Positions 30,434-39,884 of a stretch of DNA of 64,000 nucleotides are shown in pieces. The stretch is from Lachnospiraceae bacterium (GTDB lineage: Bacteria; Bacillota; Clostridia; Lachnospirales; Lachnospiraceae): NCBI GenBank assembly GCA_022510725.1, contig JAFLSW010000001.1, forward strand, positions 294,150-358,149. The letters run 5' to 3'. Below the pieces are notes generated by a model. That model ran no database searches. It had not been told where the DNA came from and saw only the letters and a program-made list of their open reading frames with translations. A program made the position numbers and the translations under genes. Every line of letters starts with the position of its first letter. Position 1 is the first letter of the stretch.

Positions 30434-30940
30434 TCATACCAGTTCAAAACGGATGCCAAGGGCGGAAAGAGAAGAAACAAAGTCTTCATCCCATATATTG
30501 TCGATTGTCTTATCCGGCAGGAAAGTATCATAGGCAGTACCGGTGATGCATTTTAGGTGCTGGTTTTCAAAGCGGATATTGACTGCCAGCGTCTTGATAT
30601 GACTGATATTTGCCGACGCTGCCGGATTATGCCGTAATCGTTCCATATACCGTTCTCCGGCATGCAGCACCAGCTTAAATGCCACAGGAGAGCGGTTTCC
30701 TTTCATCAGGGAAAAGCAGATGGGCCTGATCTGTTTCCAGGTGGAAAAAGGACCGGGCTTTTCCATGGGAGTGCCGTTTACATCGGTTCCAGCAAAGAAG
30801 GCATCCACCGTATGGCCATCGATCAAAAAAGTATTGTAGGTAGTAATAGAGGCCTCTTCCAGATAAAAGCTGTCAAAAGCTTCTCCGTTTAAGAGATGAT
30901 TCATAAATTCTTTAATGGTCTTAATTTCCAATGCGATCAT
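30434..30940 (-). CDS. DUF5721-like conserved protein
   Basis: MIALEIKTIKEFMNHLLNGEAFDSFYLEEASITTYNTFLIDG; family number from memory. Confidence 0.65.
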   Translation of the reverse strand: MIALEIKTIKEFMNHLLNGEAFDSFYLEEASITTYNTFLIDGHTVDAFFAGTDVNGTPMEKPGPFSTWKQIRPICFSLMKGNRSPVAFKLVLHAGERYMERLRHNPAASANISHIKTLAVNIRFENQHLKCITGTAYDTFLPDKTIDNIWDEDFVSSLSALGIRFELV

Positions 30941-31080
30941 AATTGTCTCACCTGCTTTAGTCTAGCATAATTCATTACTTTTTTAAAGAAAAATGTGGTT
31001 TATGCCTTTTCAAACAAGTTTATTTGTGCTATTATATGTAGTAATTAAAACTACATTGTGAAATATTGAGGACTAAATAT

Positions 31081-31914
31081 ATGTATAGAATTATTATTGA
31101 CAGTTGTGGAGAATTTACAAAGGAAATGGAAGAAAATCCGGTATTTTGCCATGCACCTCTAAGCCTTCAGGTAGGAGACTGGCATCAGATAGATGATGAG
31201 ACTTTTGACCAGAAGGAGTTCTTGAAAAGAGTGGCGGAATGTCCTTCCTGCCCTAAGTCAGCATGTCCTTCACCGGAGGAATATATCAAGCTTTTTGAGG
31301 GCTATGACGAGGTCTATATCGTAACTCTTTCCGGGAACCTGAGCGGAAGCTATAACAGTGCCAAAACTGCCGTTAATATGTATTATGAAACCAACGATAC
31401 AGCCAAGATCCATATTTTTGATTCCTGTTCCGCTTCTATCGGAGAAACCCTGGTGGGGCTTAAGATTCATGAGCTGGCAGAGCAGGGCTTAGGCTTTGAG
31501 GAGATCGTAGTAAAGACAGAAGAGTATAAGCTGTCCATCAACACCTATTTTGTACTGGATAATTTGGAGACCTTGCGTAAAAACGGCAGACTTTCTGCTG
31601 TGAAAGCCATTGTGGCCTCCACATTGAACATTAAACCGGTGATGGGAGCAACTGACGAGGGTGTCATAATTCAATTGAGTCAAAAGATCGGAATCAAAAA
31701 GGCCCTTGCCAAGATGGCCGAATGTGTTGTAGTGGAAAAAGCAGAAACACCGGGCAAGTCTTTGATGATCTCCCATTGCAATGCGCCTGCAAGAGCGGAT
31801 TATGTAAAGGATATACTGGAAAAAACGGGATTGTTTGAAAAGATCACCATATTGAATACTGCCGGAGTAAGCAGTATGTATGCAAATGACGGCGGTGTCA
31901 TAATTGCGGTGTAA
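31081..31914 (+). CDS. DegV family fatty-acid binding protein
   Basis: IDSCGEFT...CPKSACPSPEEY...VTLSGNLSGSYNSA. Confidence 0.95.
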   Translation: MYRIIIDSCGEFTKEMEENPVFCHAPLSLQVGDWHQIDDETFDQKEFLKRVAECPSCPKSACPSPEEYIKLFEGYDEVYIVTLSGNLSGSYNSAKTAVNMYYETNDTAKIHIFDSCSASIGETLVGLKIHELAEQGLGFEEIVVKTEEYKLSINTYFVLDNLETLRKNGRLSAVKAIVASTLNIKPVMGATDEGVIIQLSQKIGIKKALAKMAECVVVEKAETPGKSLMISHCNAPARADYVKDILEKTGLFEKITILNTAGVSSMYANDGGVIIAV

Positions 31915-31946
31915 AGAGTAAAAGGGTAATATATATTTTTTAGTAT

Positions 31947-32009
31947 CAACAAAACGAATACCGATCGTTCCTAAATGAAAATATGGAGCGATCGGTATTC
32001 GTTTTGTTG
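31947..32009. repeat. Palindromic repeat, short (core-deleted) copy 1
   Basis: Perfect 21-bp inverted repeat CAACAAAACGAATACCGATCG ... CGATCGGTATTCGTTTTGTTG. Confidence 0.9.
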
Positions 32010-32073
32010 ACATCAAATTTTTTACATTTCTTTTTTTGAGTAAAACATCATCGAAAGCAGTTGAATATTTTCC

Positions 32074-32102
32074 TTGTTCCCGGCACATAATTATGCTATA
32101 AT
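32074..32102 (+). promoter_or_regulatory. Promoter/operator of toxin-antitoxin operon
   Basis: TTGTTC-17-TATAAT; -10 overlaps inverted repeat ATAATTAT-GC-TATAATTAT. Confidence 0.5.
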
Positions 32103-32129
32103 TATGACGAGAGAAAGGAGCGGAGAATT

Positions 32130-32393
32130 ATGCCTCTTATCATGCCAATTAAAGATTTGCGCAATACAACAGAGATTTCCAATATTGCACATAAAGAACA
32201 AGAGCCTATTTTTATTACAAAAAACGGATATAGTGACTTAGTTGTAATGAGCAGCGAGTTATATGATAAATTTGCAAGAATCAATCGCATCGATCAAGCT
32301 ATTTATGAATCCGAACAGGAAATATTAAACGGAGCTGAAGCAGTAGATGCAGATGCCGTTTTTGCAGAATTGGAGAAAAAACATTTTGGATAA
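32130..32393 (+). CDS. Phd/YefM-type antitoxin
   Basis: IKDLRNTTEISNIAHKEQEPIFITKNGYSDLVVMSSELYD. Confidence 0.88.
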   Translation: MPLIMPIKDLRNTTEISNIAHKEQEPIFITKNGYSDLVVMSSELYDKFARINRIDQAIYESEQEILNGAEAVDADAVFAELEKKHFG

Positions 32394-32688
32394 ATACAAA
32401 GTAAAGATCAACCCTAAAGCAATACGGGACTTAAACAGCATTTACGAATATATCGCAAATGAAAAACTGTCTCCTGAAAATGCAAAAGGGCAAGTGGATA
32501 GAATTAAAAAGGCCATTTTGAATTTGGGTACATTTCCGCAATCCCACCAAGACCGTAATGAGGGTAGATATGCTGAAAGAGATTATCGACAATTGCTAAT
32601 AGATAATTATATTGTCATCTTTCGCATTGATGAAAACTGTAAAATAGTCTATGTTGTAACTGTACAATATCAAGGACGAAATCTATAA
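32386..32688 (+). CDS. RelE/ParE-type toxin (TTG 32386 or ATG 32347/32353 start)
   Basis: YKVKINPKAIRDLNSIYEYIANE...YRQLLIDNYIVIFRID; overlaps antitoxin stop. Confidence 0.88.
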   Translation: MDKYKVKINPKAIRDLNSIYEYIANEKLSPENAKGQVDRIKKAILNLGTFPQSHQDRNEGRYAERDYRQLLIDNYIVIFRIDENCKIVYVVTVQYQGRNL

Positions 32689-32764
32689 AACAGCGCTTGT
32701 CCACTACAAAAATCATGAAAACATCTCTTAAAAACGGATTAAAATAGAGCCAATAGCATTCTGT

Positions 32765-32983
32765 CAACAAAACGAATACCGATCGTTCCTAAATGAAAAT
32801 ATGGAACTTTTTACCCATCCTCTATATAGGTTATTGAGTTTGGACGCAACCGGCGTATATGCGCCGTCCGGGCGCTACACGCCTTGATCCCACATCCATG
32901 TGGGATCATTGCTGAGGGGAGATAAGAGGATGGGAAAAGTTCACATCTTTTCATAAAAGTCACGATAGGTATTCGTTTTGCTG
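32765..32983 (+). mobile_element. MITE-like palindromic element, full copy 2
   Basis: Outer IR CAACAAAACGAATACCGATCG/CGATAGGTATTCGTTTTGCTG; inner IR AACTTTTTACCCATCCTCT/AGAGGATGGGAAAAGTT; GATCCCACATCCATGTGGGATC hairpin. Confidence 0.8.
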
Positions 32984-33075
32984 ATAGAAAGATATGAATT
33001 ACTATCAACGCATATAGTTATACGATTATCACAGCACACATTATTAAGTAAGTCGGTATTGGAGAATGCTAAGAT

Positions 33076-33741
33076 ATGATAATGGATAAATTAAAAATCG
33101 GCAGGGCGATTTTGTGGGTATTAATATACTTTGGGATTATGCTTTTTTATACACTTTTGGATGTAGTAATTTGGAGGAAATATTTTCCTAAATATTCAGA
33201 TTGGCTCAACATTATAGCTATAATAATATGCGTATGTGGATTTATTGCTTTACTAAAAAGAGCAGGGTATCAAGTACAGTTTTTATCCAATGTAACTCTA
33301 ATTGGTATTTTGGGGGCTATTGGTTGTTCTGTTTTGTTTTTTCTGCTTTTAGATAATTGTTTAGACCCCATATTTGAAAGTGTTTTTCCGCAAAGTGAAC
33401 AAGATTATCAGGAAACCATTCAAAGCTTAATACAATCACCTGTCACAAGTTTGCTGCAAGTATGTATCATTGCGCCTATTATTGAAGAAATTCTTATGCG
33501 GGGCTTTGTTTTAGGAGGTTTGAAAAATACCTATGGAGCTATAACGGCATTGCTGTTTTCTTCCTTGCTTTTTGCACTCCTGCATTTTAACATGGTACAG
33601 ACATTATCAGCGTTTGTGTGCGGTGTTATATTGGGCTTACTTTATATAAAAACCAATTCCATATTTTGTTGTATAATAGCTCACTGTGGATATAATTTTA
33701 TTTCTTATATAACAACAATCTATCCATACATCAACAAATAA
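33076..33741 (+). CDS. CPBP family intramembrane glutamic endopeptidase (CAAX/Abi type)
   Basis: PIIEEILMRGFVLGGL...ALLHF motifs. Confidence 0.9.
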   Translation: MIMDKLKIGRAILWVLIYFGIMLFYTLLDVVIWRKYFPKYSDWLNIIAIIICVCGFIALLKRAGYQVQFLSNVTLIGILGAIGCSVLFFLLLDNCLDPIFESVFPQSEQDYQETIQSLIQSPVTSLLQVCIIAPIIEEILMRGFVLGGLKNTYGAITALLFSSLLFALLHFNMVQTLSAFVCGVILGLLYIKTNSIFCCIIAHCGYNFISYITTIYPYINK

Positions 33742-33778
33742 AACACTGTATATTAAAATAGAACCGACAGCATTCTGC

Positions 33779-33995
33779 CAACAAAACGAATACCGATCGA
33801 GACCTTTGTGAAAACAAGTGAACTTTTCCCATCCTCTTATTATTACCAGCAATGATCCCACACGGATGTGGGATCAAGGCGTATTGCGCCCGGATGGCGC
33901 ATATACGCCGGTTGCGTCCGAACCCAATAACCTATCAAGAGGATGGCCGAAAAGTTCCATGTTTTCACTCAGGAACGATCGGTATCGTTTTGTTA
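33779..33995 (-). mobile_element. MITE-like palindromic element, full copy 3 (inverted relative to copy 2)
   Basis: Same outer and inner IRs; internal GATCCCACACGGATGTGGGATCAAGGCG...GCGCATATACGCCGGTTGCGTCC is the reverse complement of copy 2's core. Confidence 0.8.
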
Positions 33996-34033
33996 ATATT
34001 AAATTCCTATCGTTTCTACACTTTCAATCCACT

Positions 34034-34327
34034 TTATAAAAACATAAACTCCAAAGACGATTGAGATAAAAAGTAGATGACCGCCAACTGAACAGCCAGG
34101 ATCAAAGGCATGCCATACAGGAAATACCAATGCCTGGTCTTATGGCGGAAAAGAAACATGCCAAGGGTGGTGCCAATGCTTCCCCCAAATAACGCAACGG
34201 TAAAGAGAATGGCTTCCGGGATCCGGAAGGTTTTCTTTTTTGCTTTGTATTTGTCAATACCCATGACCAGAAAACCCAGTAAATTAATACCTGCTGCGTA
34301 AATGGTTACGGAAAGCATTGCATCCAT
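34034..34327 (-). CDS. DUF1294 domain-containing membrane protein
   Basis: NLLGFLVMGIDKYKAKKKTFRIPEAILFTVALFGGSIGTTLGM. Confidence 0.9.
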   Translation of the reverse strand: MDAMLSVTIYAAGINLLGFLVMGIDKYKAKKKTFRIPEAILFTVALFGGSIGTTLGMFLFRHKTRHWYFLYGMPLILAVQLAVIYFLSQSSLEFMFL

Positions 34328-34342
34328 ATCATTTCCCTTTCT

Positions 34343-35560
34343 TTATTTTCCTTCGATTTCCTGTTTCTTCATACCACGAACCTTGCTTGCCAGACCAAAC
34401 AGATTGATAAAACCTTCTGCATCGTGATGATCGTACAGATCACCGGTGGTAAAGGAAGCAATGCTCTCATTGTATAAGGAGTAAGGGCTTGTGGTGCCAG
34501 CCTTGATGATATTGCCCTTGTAAAGCTTGAATTTCACTTCGCCGGTCACATACTGCTGGGTGGACTCAATAAATGCCTGTACAGCCTCTCTGATGGGAGT
34601 GAACCATTTTCCTTCGTATACGATCTGTGCAAACTGGTTGCCCATATTTAACTTCAAAGCAGTGGTCTCACGGTCTAAGATCAGCTCCTCAAGCTGCTGA
34701 TGTGCTTCGTAGAGGATAGTACCGCCGGGAGTCTCATAGACGCCTCTGGACTTCATGCCTACCACACGGTTTTCTACGATATCCACAATGCCGATGCCGT
34801 GCTTGCCGCCCAATCTGTTTAATTCCTTTATAATATCAGAAAGCTTCATTTTCTTGCCGTTTACGGATGTGGGAACGCCCTTTTCAAAGGTCATGGTCAC
34901 ATATTCCCCTTCATCCGGTGCTTTCTCGGGAGTGGTTCCCAGTACCAAAAGGTGATCGAAGTTAGGCTCGTTTCCGGGATCCTCCAATTCCAGACCCTCA
35001 TGGCTGATGTGCCACAGGTTGCGGTCACGGCTGTAAGAGCTGTCAGCGGAGAAGGGCAGGTCGATACCGTGTGCACGGCAGTACTCGATCTCTTCCTCGC
35101 GGGAATTCATAGTCCACTTGGGATCTCTCCAGGCTGCAATGATCCGAAGATCGGGAGCCAGTGCCTTGATGCCCAGCTCAAAACGGATCTGGTCATTTCC
35201 CTTTCCTGTTGCACCATGGCAGATAGCCGTTGCTCCTTCTTTTCTGGCAATTTCTACCAGGCGTTTTGCAATGGCAGGGCGAGCCATAGAGGTGCCCAAC
35301 AGATATTTGTTTTCGTATACGGCATGAGCCTGTACACAAGGCAGGATAAATTCCTCACAAAATACATCGGTCAGATCTTCGATATAGAGCTTTTCTGCGC
35401 CGGATGCCTTGGCTCTTTCTTCCAGGCCGTCTAATTCGTTTCCTTGTCCGCAGTCTGCACATACGCAGATCACATCATAATCGTAATTTTCCTTTAACCA
35501 AGGGATAATGGCGGTAGTATCCAGTCCGCCGGAATAAGCAAGAATTACTTTTTCTTTCAT
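34343..35560 (-). CDS. argG: Argininosuccinate synthase
   Basis: KVILAYSGGLDTTAIIPWLKE...ATGKGNDQIRFE. Confidence 0.97.
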   Translation of the reverse strand: MKEKVILAYSGGLDTTAIIPWLKENYDYDVICVCADCGQGNELDGLEERAKASGAEKLYIEDLTDVFCEEFILPCVQAHAVYENKYLLGTSMARPAIAKRLVEIARKEGATAICHGATGKGNDQIRFELGIKALAPDLRIIAAWRDPKWTMNSREEEIEYCRAHGIDLPFSADSSYSRDRNLWHISHEGLELEDPGNEPNFDHLLVLGTTPEKAPDEGEYVTMTFEKGVPTSVNGKKMKLSDIIKELNRLGGKHGIGIVDIVENRVVGMKSRGVYETPGGTILYEAHQQLEELILDRETTALKLNMGNQFAQIVYEGKWFTPIREAVQAFIESTQQYVTGEVKFKLYKGNIIKAGTTSPYSLYNESIASFTTGDLYDHHDAEGFINLFGLASKVRGMKKQEIEGK

Positions 35561-35641
35561 GGTAAAGCCTCCATTTTATGTATATTTTAGTGCATCTTCC
35601 AATACTATACATCATTCCGTTTGGGATTGCAACACAAAAAT

Positions 35642-35722
35642 ATTGCATATTATTATAAATATTCATAAAAATAGTGCATAAAATAAAAAATACTTGCATA
35701 ATATGCAAAATAGCATTATAAT
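35642..35722. promoter_or_regulatory. Divergent argG/argC promoter region with ArgR-box-like sites
   Basis: TTGCAT (35694-35699)-17-TATAAT (35717-35722) toward argC; overlapping TGCATA/TTCATA/TGCATAATATGCA AT-rich half-sites. Confidence 0.55.
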
Positions 35723-35823
35723 CTTCAAACATGAAGGGTCATAGGGGCATTTTGTAATAAACCTTGAATTTCCCTATGGTTTCAAGTATGATGTAGAGTG
35801 AGTGTTAGCTGAGGAGGAAAGAC

Positions 35824-36879
35824 ATGGTCAAAGTAGGAATCATCGGAGCCACAGGATATGCGGGAGGAGAGCTGGTAAGGCTGTTGTCCCGACACAGGGA
35901 GGCAAAGATCGTCTGGTACGGTTCAAAAAGCTATATCGATCAGAAATTTTCCGCTGTTTACGGCAATCTGTTTCGGATCGTGGATGCGTCATGTCTGGAT
36001 GACAACATGGAAGAGTTGTCAAAAGAGGCGGATGTGATCTTTACGGCAACGCCTCAGGGGCTGTGCGCTTCCTTAATAAATGAAGAGATCTTAAAGAGAA
36101 CCAAGATCATAGATTTGAGCGCGGATTTCCGCATTAAGGATGTGTCTGTATATGAGAAGTGGTATGGGATCAAGCATGCATCCCCTTCTTACATAGAAGA
36201 AGCGGTATACGGTCTTTGTGAGATCAACAGGGAAGCGGTGAAACAGGCAAGGCTTGTTGCCAATCCCGGCTGTTATACCACCTGTTCCATTTTGACTGCT
36301 TATCCTTTGATAAAGGAAGGCCTGATCGATTCTCACAGCCTGATCGTAGATGCCAAGTCCGGTACTTCCGGTGCGGGCAGAGGAGCAAAGGTGCCTAATC
36401 TTTTCTGTGAAGTCAATGAGAATATCAAGGCCTACGGCATTGCATCCCACCGCCATACGCCGGAGATCGAGGAACAGTTAGGCTATGCGGCAGGAGAGGA
36501 GCTGACTATCAGCTTTACCCCTCACTTAGTTCCCATGAATAGGGGAATTCTTGCTACGGAATATGCCCTGTTAAAGAAAAAAGCAGACGGCAGCCTGCCT
36601 ACCTATGAAGACCTGCGGGCGGCCTATGATAAATATTACGGAAAAGAAAAATTCATCCGCATCCTGGAGAAAGGGGTTTATCCCGAGACCAAATGGGTGG
36701 AAGGCAGTAACTATGTGGACATCGGTTTCTGCATCGATGAGCGCACAGGCAGAGCGATCCTGTTGGGAGCCATTGATAACCTGGTAAAGGGCGCGGCAGG
36801 ACAGGCAGTCCAAAACATGAATCTGATGTTTGGCTTCCCGGAAGAGGAAGGGCTGGATCTGATTCCCATGTTCCCTTAA
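35824..36879 (+). CDS. argC: N-acetyl-gamma-glutamyl-phosphate reductase
   Basis: KVGIIGATGYAGGELVRLL...NPGCYTT...SGTSGAGR. Confidence 0.97.
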   Translation: MVKVGIIGATGYAGGELVRLLSRHREAKIVWYGSKSYIDQKFSAVYGNLFRIVDASCLDDNMEELSKEADVIFTATPQGLCASLINEEILKRTKIIDLSADFRIKDVSVYEKWYGIKHASPSYIEEAVYGLCEINREAVKQARLVANPGCYTTCSILTAYPLIKEGLIDSHSLIVDAKSGTSGAGRGAKVPNLFCEVNENIKAYGIASHRHTPEIEEQLGYAAGEELTISFTPHLVPMNRGILATEYALLKKKADGSLPTYEDLRAAYDKYYGKEKFIRILEKGVYPETKWVEGSNYVDIGFCIDERTGRAILLGAIDNLVKGAAGQAVQNMNLMFGFPEEEGLDLIPMFP

Positions 36880-36938
36880 AGCATGATCGGAGCATAAAAC
36901 CCTGAAAGCCCGGGGAAGGATAAGGAGCATAGAAAAAG

Positions 36939-37115
36939 ATGGCCGATATATGTGACACATGTGTCAATTATATTTATGACGAGTATGACGAGTGCTATTT
37001 TTGCGACTGCGATCTGGATGAGGATGAGATGAGCCGCTTTTTAAGAGGCGGTTTTACTTCCTGTCCTTATTACCAGTTGGATGATGAGTACGGGATCGTG
37101 CGGCATCAGATGTAG
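36939..37115 (+). CDS. DUF6472-like 58-aa cysteine-rich protein
   Basis: Translation MADICDTCVNYIYDEYDECYFCDCDLDEDEMSRFLRGGFTSCPYYQLDDEYGIVRHQM; below the ORF-track length cutoff; AAGGAG RBS. Confidence 0.8.
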   Translation: MADICDTCVNYIYDEYDECYFCDCDLDEDEMSRFLRGGFTSCPYYQLDDEYGIVRHQM

Positions 37116-37139
37116 TAGATGCACATAAGGAGAAAGACA

Positions 37140-37583
37140 ATGATTCGTGCAATGAAGATGGAGGATTACGATAAGGTATACGAACTTTGGTGCAGTATAA
37201 AGGGCTTTGCCCTCCGCAGCATAGACGATTCGAAAGAAGGAGTGGAGCGTTTCCTACAAAGGAACCCCGGCATCAGCGTGGTGGCGGAAGAGGACGGTAA
37301 GATCGTGGGAGCCATTCTCTGCGGCCATGACGGCAGAAGAGGCTGCTTGTATCATGTGTGTGTTGCCCCGGAATACCGCTTAAAAGGCATCGGCAAGGCC
37401 ATGGTAGTCTTTGCCATGGAGGCGTTAAAAAAAGAAAAGATCAATAAAGTATCCCTCATTGCCTTTACGGCAAATGACATTGGCAATGCCTTTTGGAAAC
37501 AGATCGGCTGGACAAAGCGGGAAGATCTGAATTATTATGATTTTGTTTTAAATCAGGAAAATATAGAAGCCTTTAACAGTTGA
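37140..37583 (+). CDS. GNAT family N-acetyltransferase in the arg operon
   Basis: VCVAPEYRLKGIGKAMVVFAMEALK...GNAFWKQIGW. Confidence 0.92.
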   Translation: MIRAMKMEDYDKVYELWCSIKGFALRSIDDSKEGVERFLQRNPGISVVAEEDGKIVGAILCGHDGRRGCLYHVCVAPEYRLKGIGKAMVVFAMEALKKEKINKVSLIAFTANDIGNAFWKQIGWTKREDLNYYDFVLNQENIEAFNS

Positions 37584-37620
37584 GAGCTAAAAGCAGTAAA
37601 TACAGAAAAGAGGAGTTAGG

Positions 37621-38565
37621 ATGAAGCAGCGAGGATTAAGTCAGGTAGAGATGGAAGAAACCATGAAGAAAGCGGAGGTGCTGATCGAAGCCCTTCCCTA
37701 TATTCAGCGGTTTAACCGCAAGATCATTGTGGTAAAATACGGCGGCAGCGTTATGACCGACGAGGCCCTGCAAAAAAATGTGATCAAGGATGTGACCTTG
37801 TTAAAGCTGGTAGGTTTTAAGCCCATTATCGTACACGGCGGCGGCAAAGCCATCAGCAGCTGGGTAGGCAAAGTGGGAAAGGAACCCCAGTTTGTAAACG
37901 GCCTTCGTGTCACCGATGAGGAGACTATGGAAATTGCGGAAATGGTACTTGGCAGAGTGAATAAAAGCCTGGTGACCATGGTAGAAGAGTTGGGCGTAAA
38001 AGCCATCGGCATCAGCGGCAAGGACGGCGGCATGCTGAAAGTAGACAAGAAATATTCTGACGGACAGGATATCGGTTATGTAGGTAATATCAAAGAGGTG
38101 GATGCACAGATCCTGTATGATATGCTGGAAAATGATTTTCTTCCTATTGTGGCACCCATCGGATTGGATGATTCCTTCGATACCTACAATATCAATGCGG
38201 ATGATGCTGCCTGCGCCATTGCCAAGGCGGTAGGAGCCGACAAGCTGGTATTCTTAACGGATATTGAAGGCTTATACAAGGATATTAACGATAAGAACAG
38301 CTTTATATCCAGATTGACCACCACGGAAGCGGAGGAATTGATCGGAGAGGGTCTCATCGGCGGCGGCATGCTGCCTAAGTTAAATAACTGCACTTCCGCC
38401 ATCAGAAGCGGTGTGGGCAGAGTGCATATCTTAGATGGCAGAGTGCCTCACTGTCTGCTGTTGGAGATCTTTACCAAACACGGTATCGGAACTGCTATCA
38501 TATCCGATGACGACAATCTGGCAACAGGTGGAAAACGGGATCAGTTCTGCCAGGATGAGGACTGA
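37621..38565 (+). CDS. argB: Acetylglutamate kinase
   Basis: [14 protein letters not shown]...[11 protein letters not shown]...GMLPKLNNC. Confidence 0.97.
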   Translation: MKQRGLSQVEMEETMKKAEVLIEALPYIQRFNRKIIVVKYGGSVMTDEALQKNVIKDVTLLKLVGFKPIIVHGGGKAISSWVGKVGKEPQFVNGLRVTDEETMEIAEMVLGRVNKSLVTMVEELGVKAIGISGKDGGMLKVDKKYSDGQDIGYVGNIKEVDAQILYDMLENDFLPIVAPIGLDDSFDTYNINADDAACAIAKAVGADKLVFLTDIEGLYKDINDKNSFISRLTTTEAEELIGEGLIGGGMLPKLNNCTSAIRSGVGRVHILDGRVPHCLLLEIFTKHGIGTAIISDDDNLATGGKRDQFCQDED

Positions 38566-38626
38566 AATAAGGCAGGGAAACAGCCAAGATGAAGCAAGAA
38601 AGCAGTTTTGTTAGGGAGATAATATC

Positions 38627-39817
38627 ATGAGCGAAGAAATGAAATCCTGTATAGAAGAAGCAGAGAAAGCCCTCTTACATACCTATAACCGGTATCAACT
38701 GGTTTTGGAAAAAGGACAGGGTGTCAATCTCTATGATATGGATGGCAAAGAATATCTGGACTTTTGTTCCGGCATTGCGGTTTTTGCCTTGGGCTATGGC
38801 AACAAGGAGTACAACGATGCCTTAAAGGCACAGATCGATAAGCTGATCCATACATCCAATTATTTTTACAATCAGCCTGCCATAGAGGCTGCAAAGAAAT
38901 TAAAAGAGATTTCCGGCATGGACCGGGTGTTCTTTACCAATTCCGGTGCGGAAGCCATTGAAGGTGCCATTAAGGCGGCCAGAAAATATGCCTACAATAA
39001 GGACGGGAAGACGGATCATGAGATCATTGCCATGGAGCATTCCTTCCACGGCAGGACCATGGGTGCTTTGTCCGTTACGGGAAATCCCCATTACAGAGAA
39101 GCTTTCGAGCCTATGATCGGCAATATCAAATGGGCAAAGTTAAATGATTTAGAAAGCGTAAAGGCGCAGATCACGGATAAGACCTGTGCCATCATATTAG
39201 AGACCGTGCAGGGAGAAGGAGGCATTTATCCCGCTTCCAAAGAATTTTTAGAAGGGGTACGGGCGTTGTGTGATGAAAGAGATATGCTTCTGATCTTAGA
39301 TGAGATCCAGTGCGGCATGGGCAGGACCGGCTATTATTTTGCATGGCAGAAATACGGTATCAAGCCCGATATCCTGACGGCGGCAAAGGCCCTTGGCTGT
39401 GGCGTGCCCGTAGGTGCCTTCCTGCTGAATGAGAAAGCAGGCAGCAATTCCCTGGTGGCAGGAGACCACGGCACTACTTACGGCGGCAACCCCCTGGCAT
39501 GTGCTGCCATCTGCAAGGTACTGGAAATTTTTGAAAAAGATCACATATTGGAAAATGTGAGAACCGTATCCGCTTATCTGGAGGAAGAATTGGATAAGCT
39601 GGCAGCAGAACAGAAAAATATAAAAGACAGAAGGGGTGCAGGTCTGATGCAGGGACTGGAATTTGATGGTCCCGTGGCCGGCATCATTCAAAAGGCTATG
39701 GATAAAGGATTGATCCTGATCAATGCCGGTTCTAATATCCTCCGTTTCCTTCCGCCTCTTGTGATCAGCAAAGAACATGTAGATGCCATGATGAAAATTT
39801 TACGGGAATGCCTCTAA
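38627..39817 (+). CDS. argD: Acetylornithine aminotransferase
   Basis: FTNSGAEAIEGAIKAARKYA...SFHGRTMGALS...LDEIQCGMGRTG. Confidence 0.96.
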   Translation: MSEEMKSCIEEAEKALLHTYNRYQLVLEKGQGVNLYDMDGKEYLDFCSGIAVFALGYGNKEYNDALKAQIDKLIHTSNYFYNQPAIEAAKKLKEISGMDRVFFTNSGAEAIEGAIKAARKYAYNKDGKTDHEIIAMEHSFHGRTMGALSVTGNPHYREAFEPMIGNIKWAKLNDLESVKAQITDKTCAIILETVQGEGGIYPASKEFLEGVRALCDERDMLLILDEIQCGMGRTGYYFAWQKYGIKPDILTAAKALGCGVPVGAFLLNEKAGSNSLVAGDHGTTYGGNPLACAAICKVLEIFEKDHILENVRTVSAYLEEELDKLAAEQKNIKDRRGAGLMQGLEFDGPVAGIIQKAMDKGLILINAGSNILRFLPPLVISKEHVDAMMKILRECL

Positions 39818-39884
39818 AAAAGAAATTCTCGTATAAAATACGGTAGAAACAGGAAAAATAGGAAAAAAACTAAAAGGAACCAAT

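Noticed and set aside
32811-33008. Minus-strand ORF sharing the peptide MIPHGCGIKA..AR.AHIRRLRPN with ORF 33852-34064 (+)
   Set aside because: Both ORFs are translations of the same MITE core in its two orientations; the similarity comes from the repeat, with no RBS and different ends. Coding use is not excluded but unsupported.
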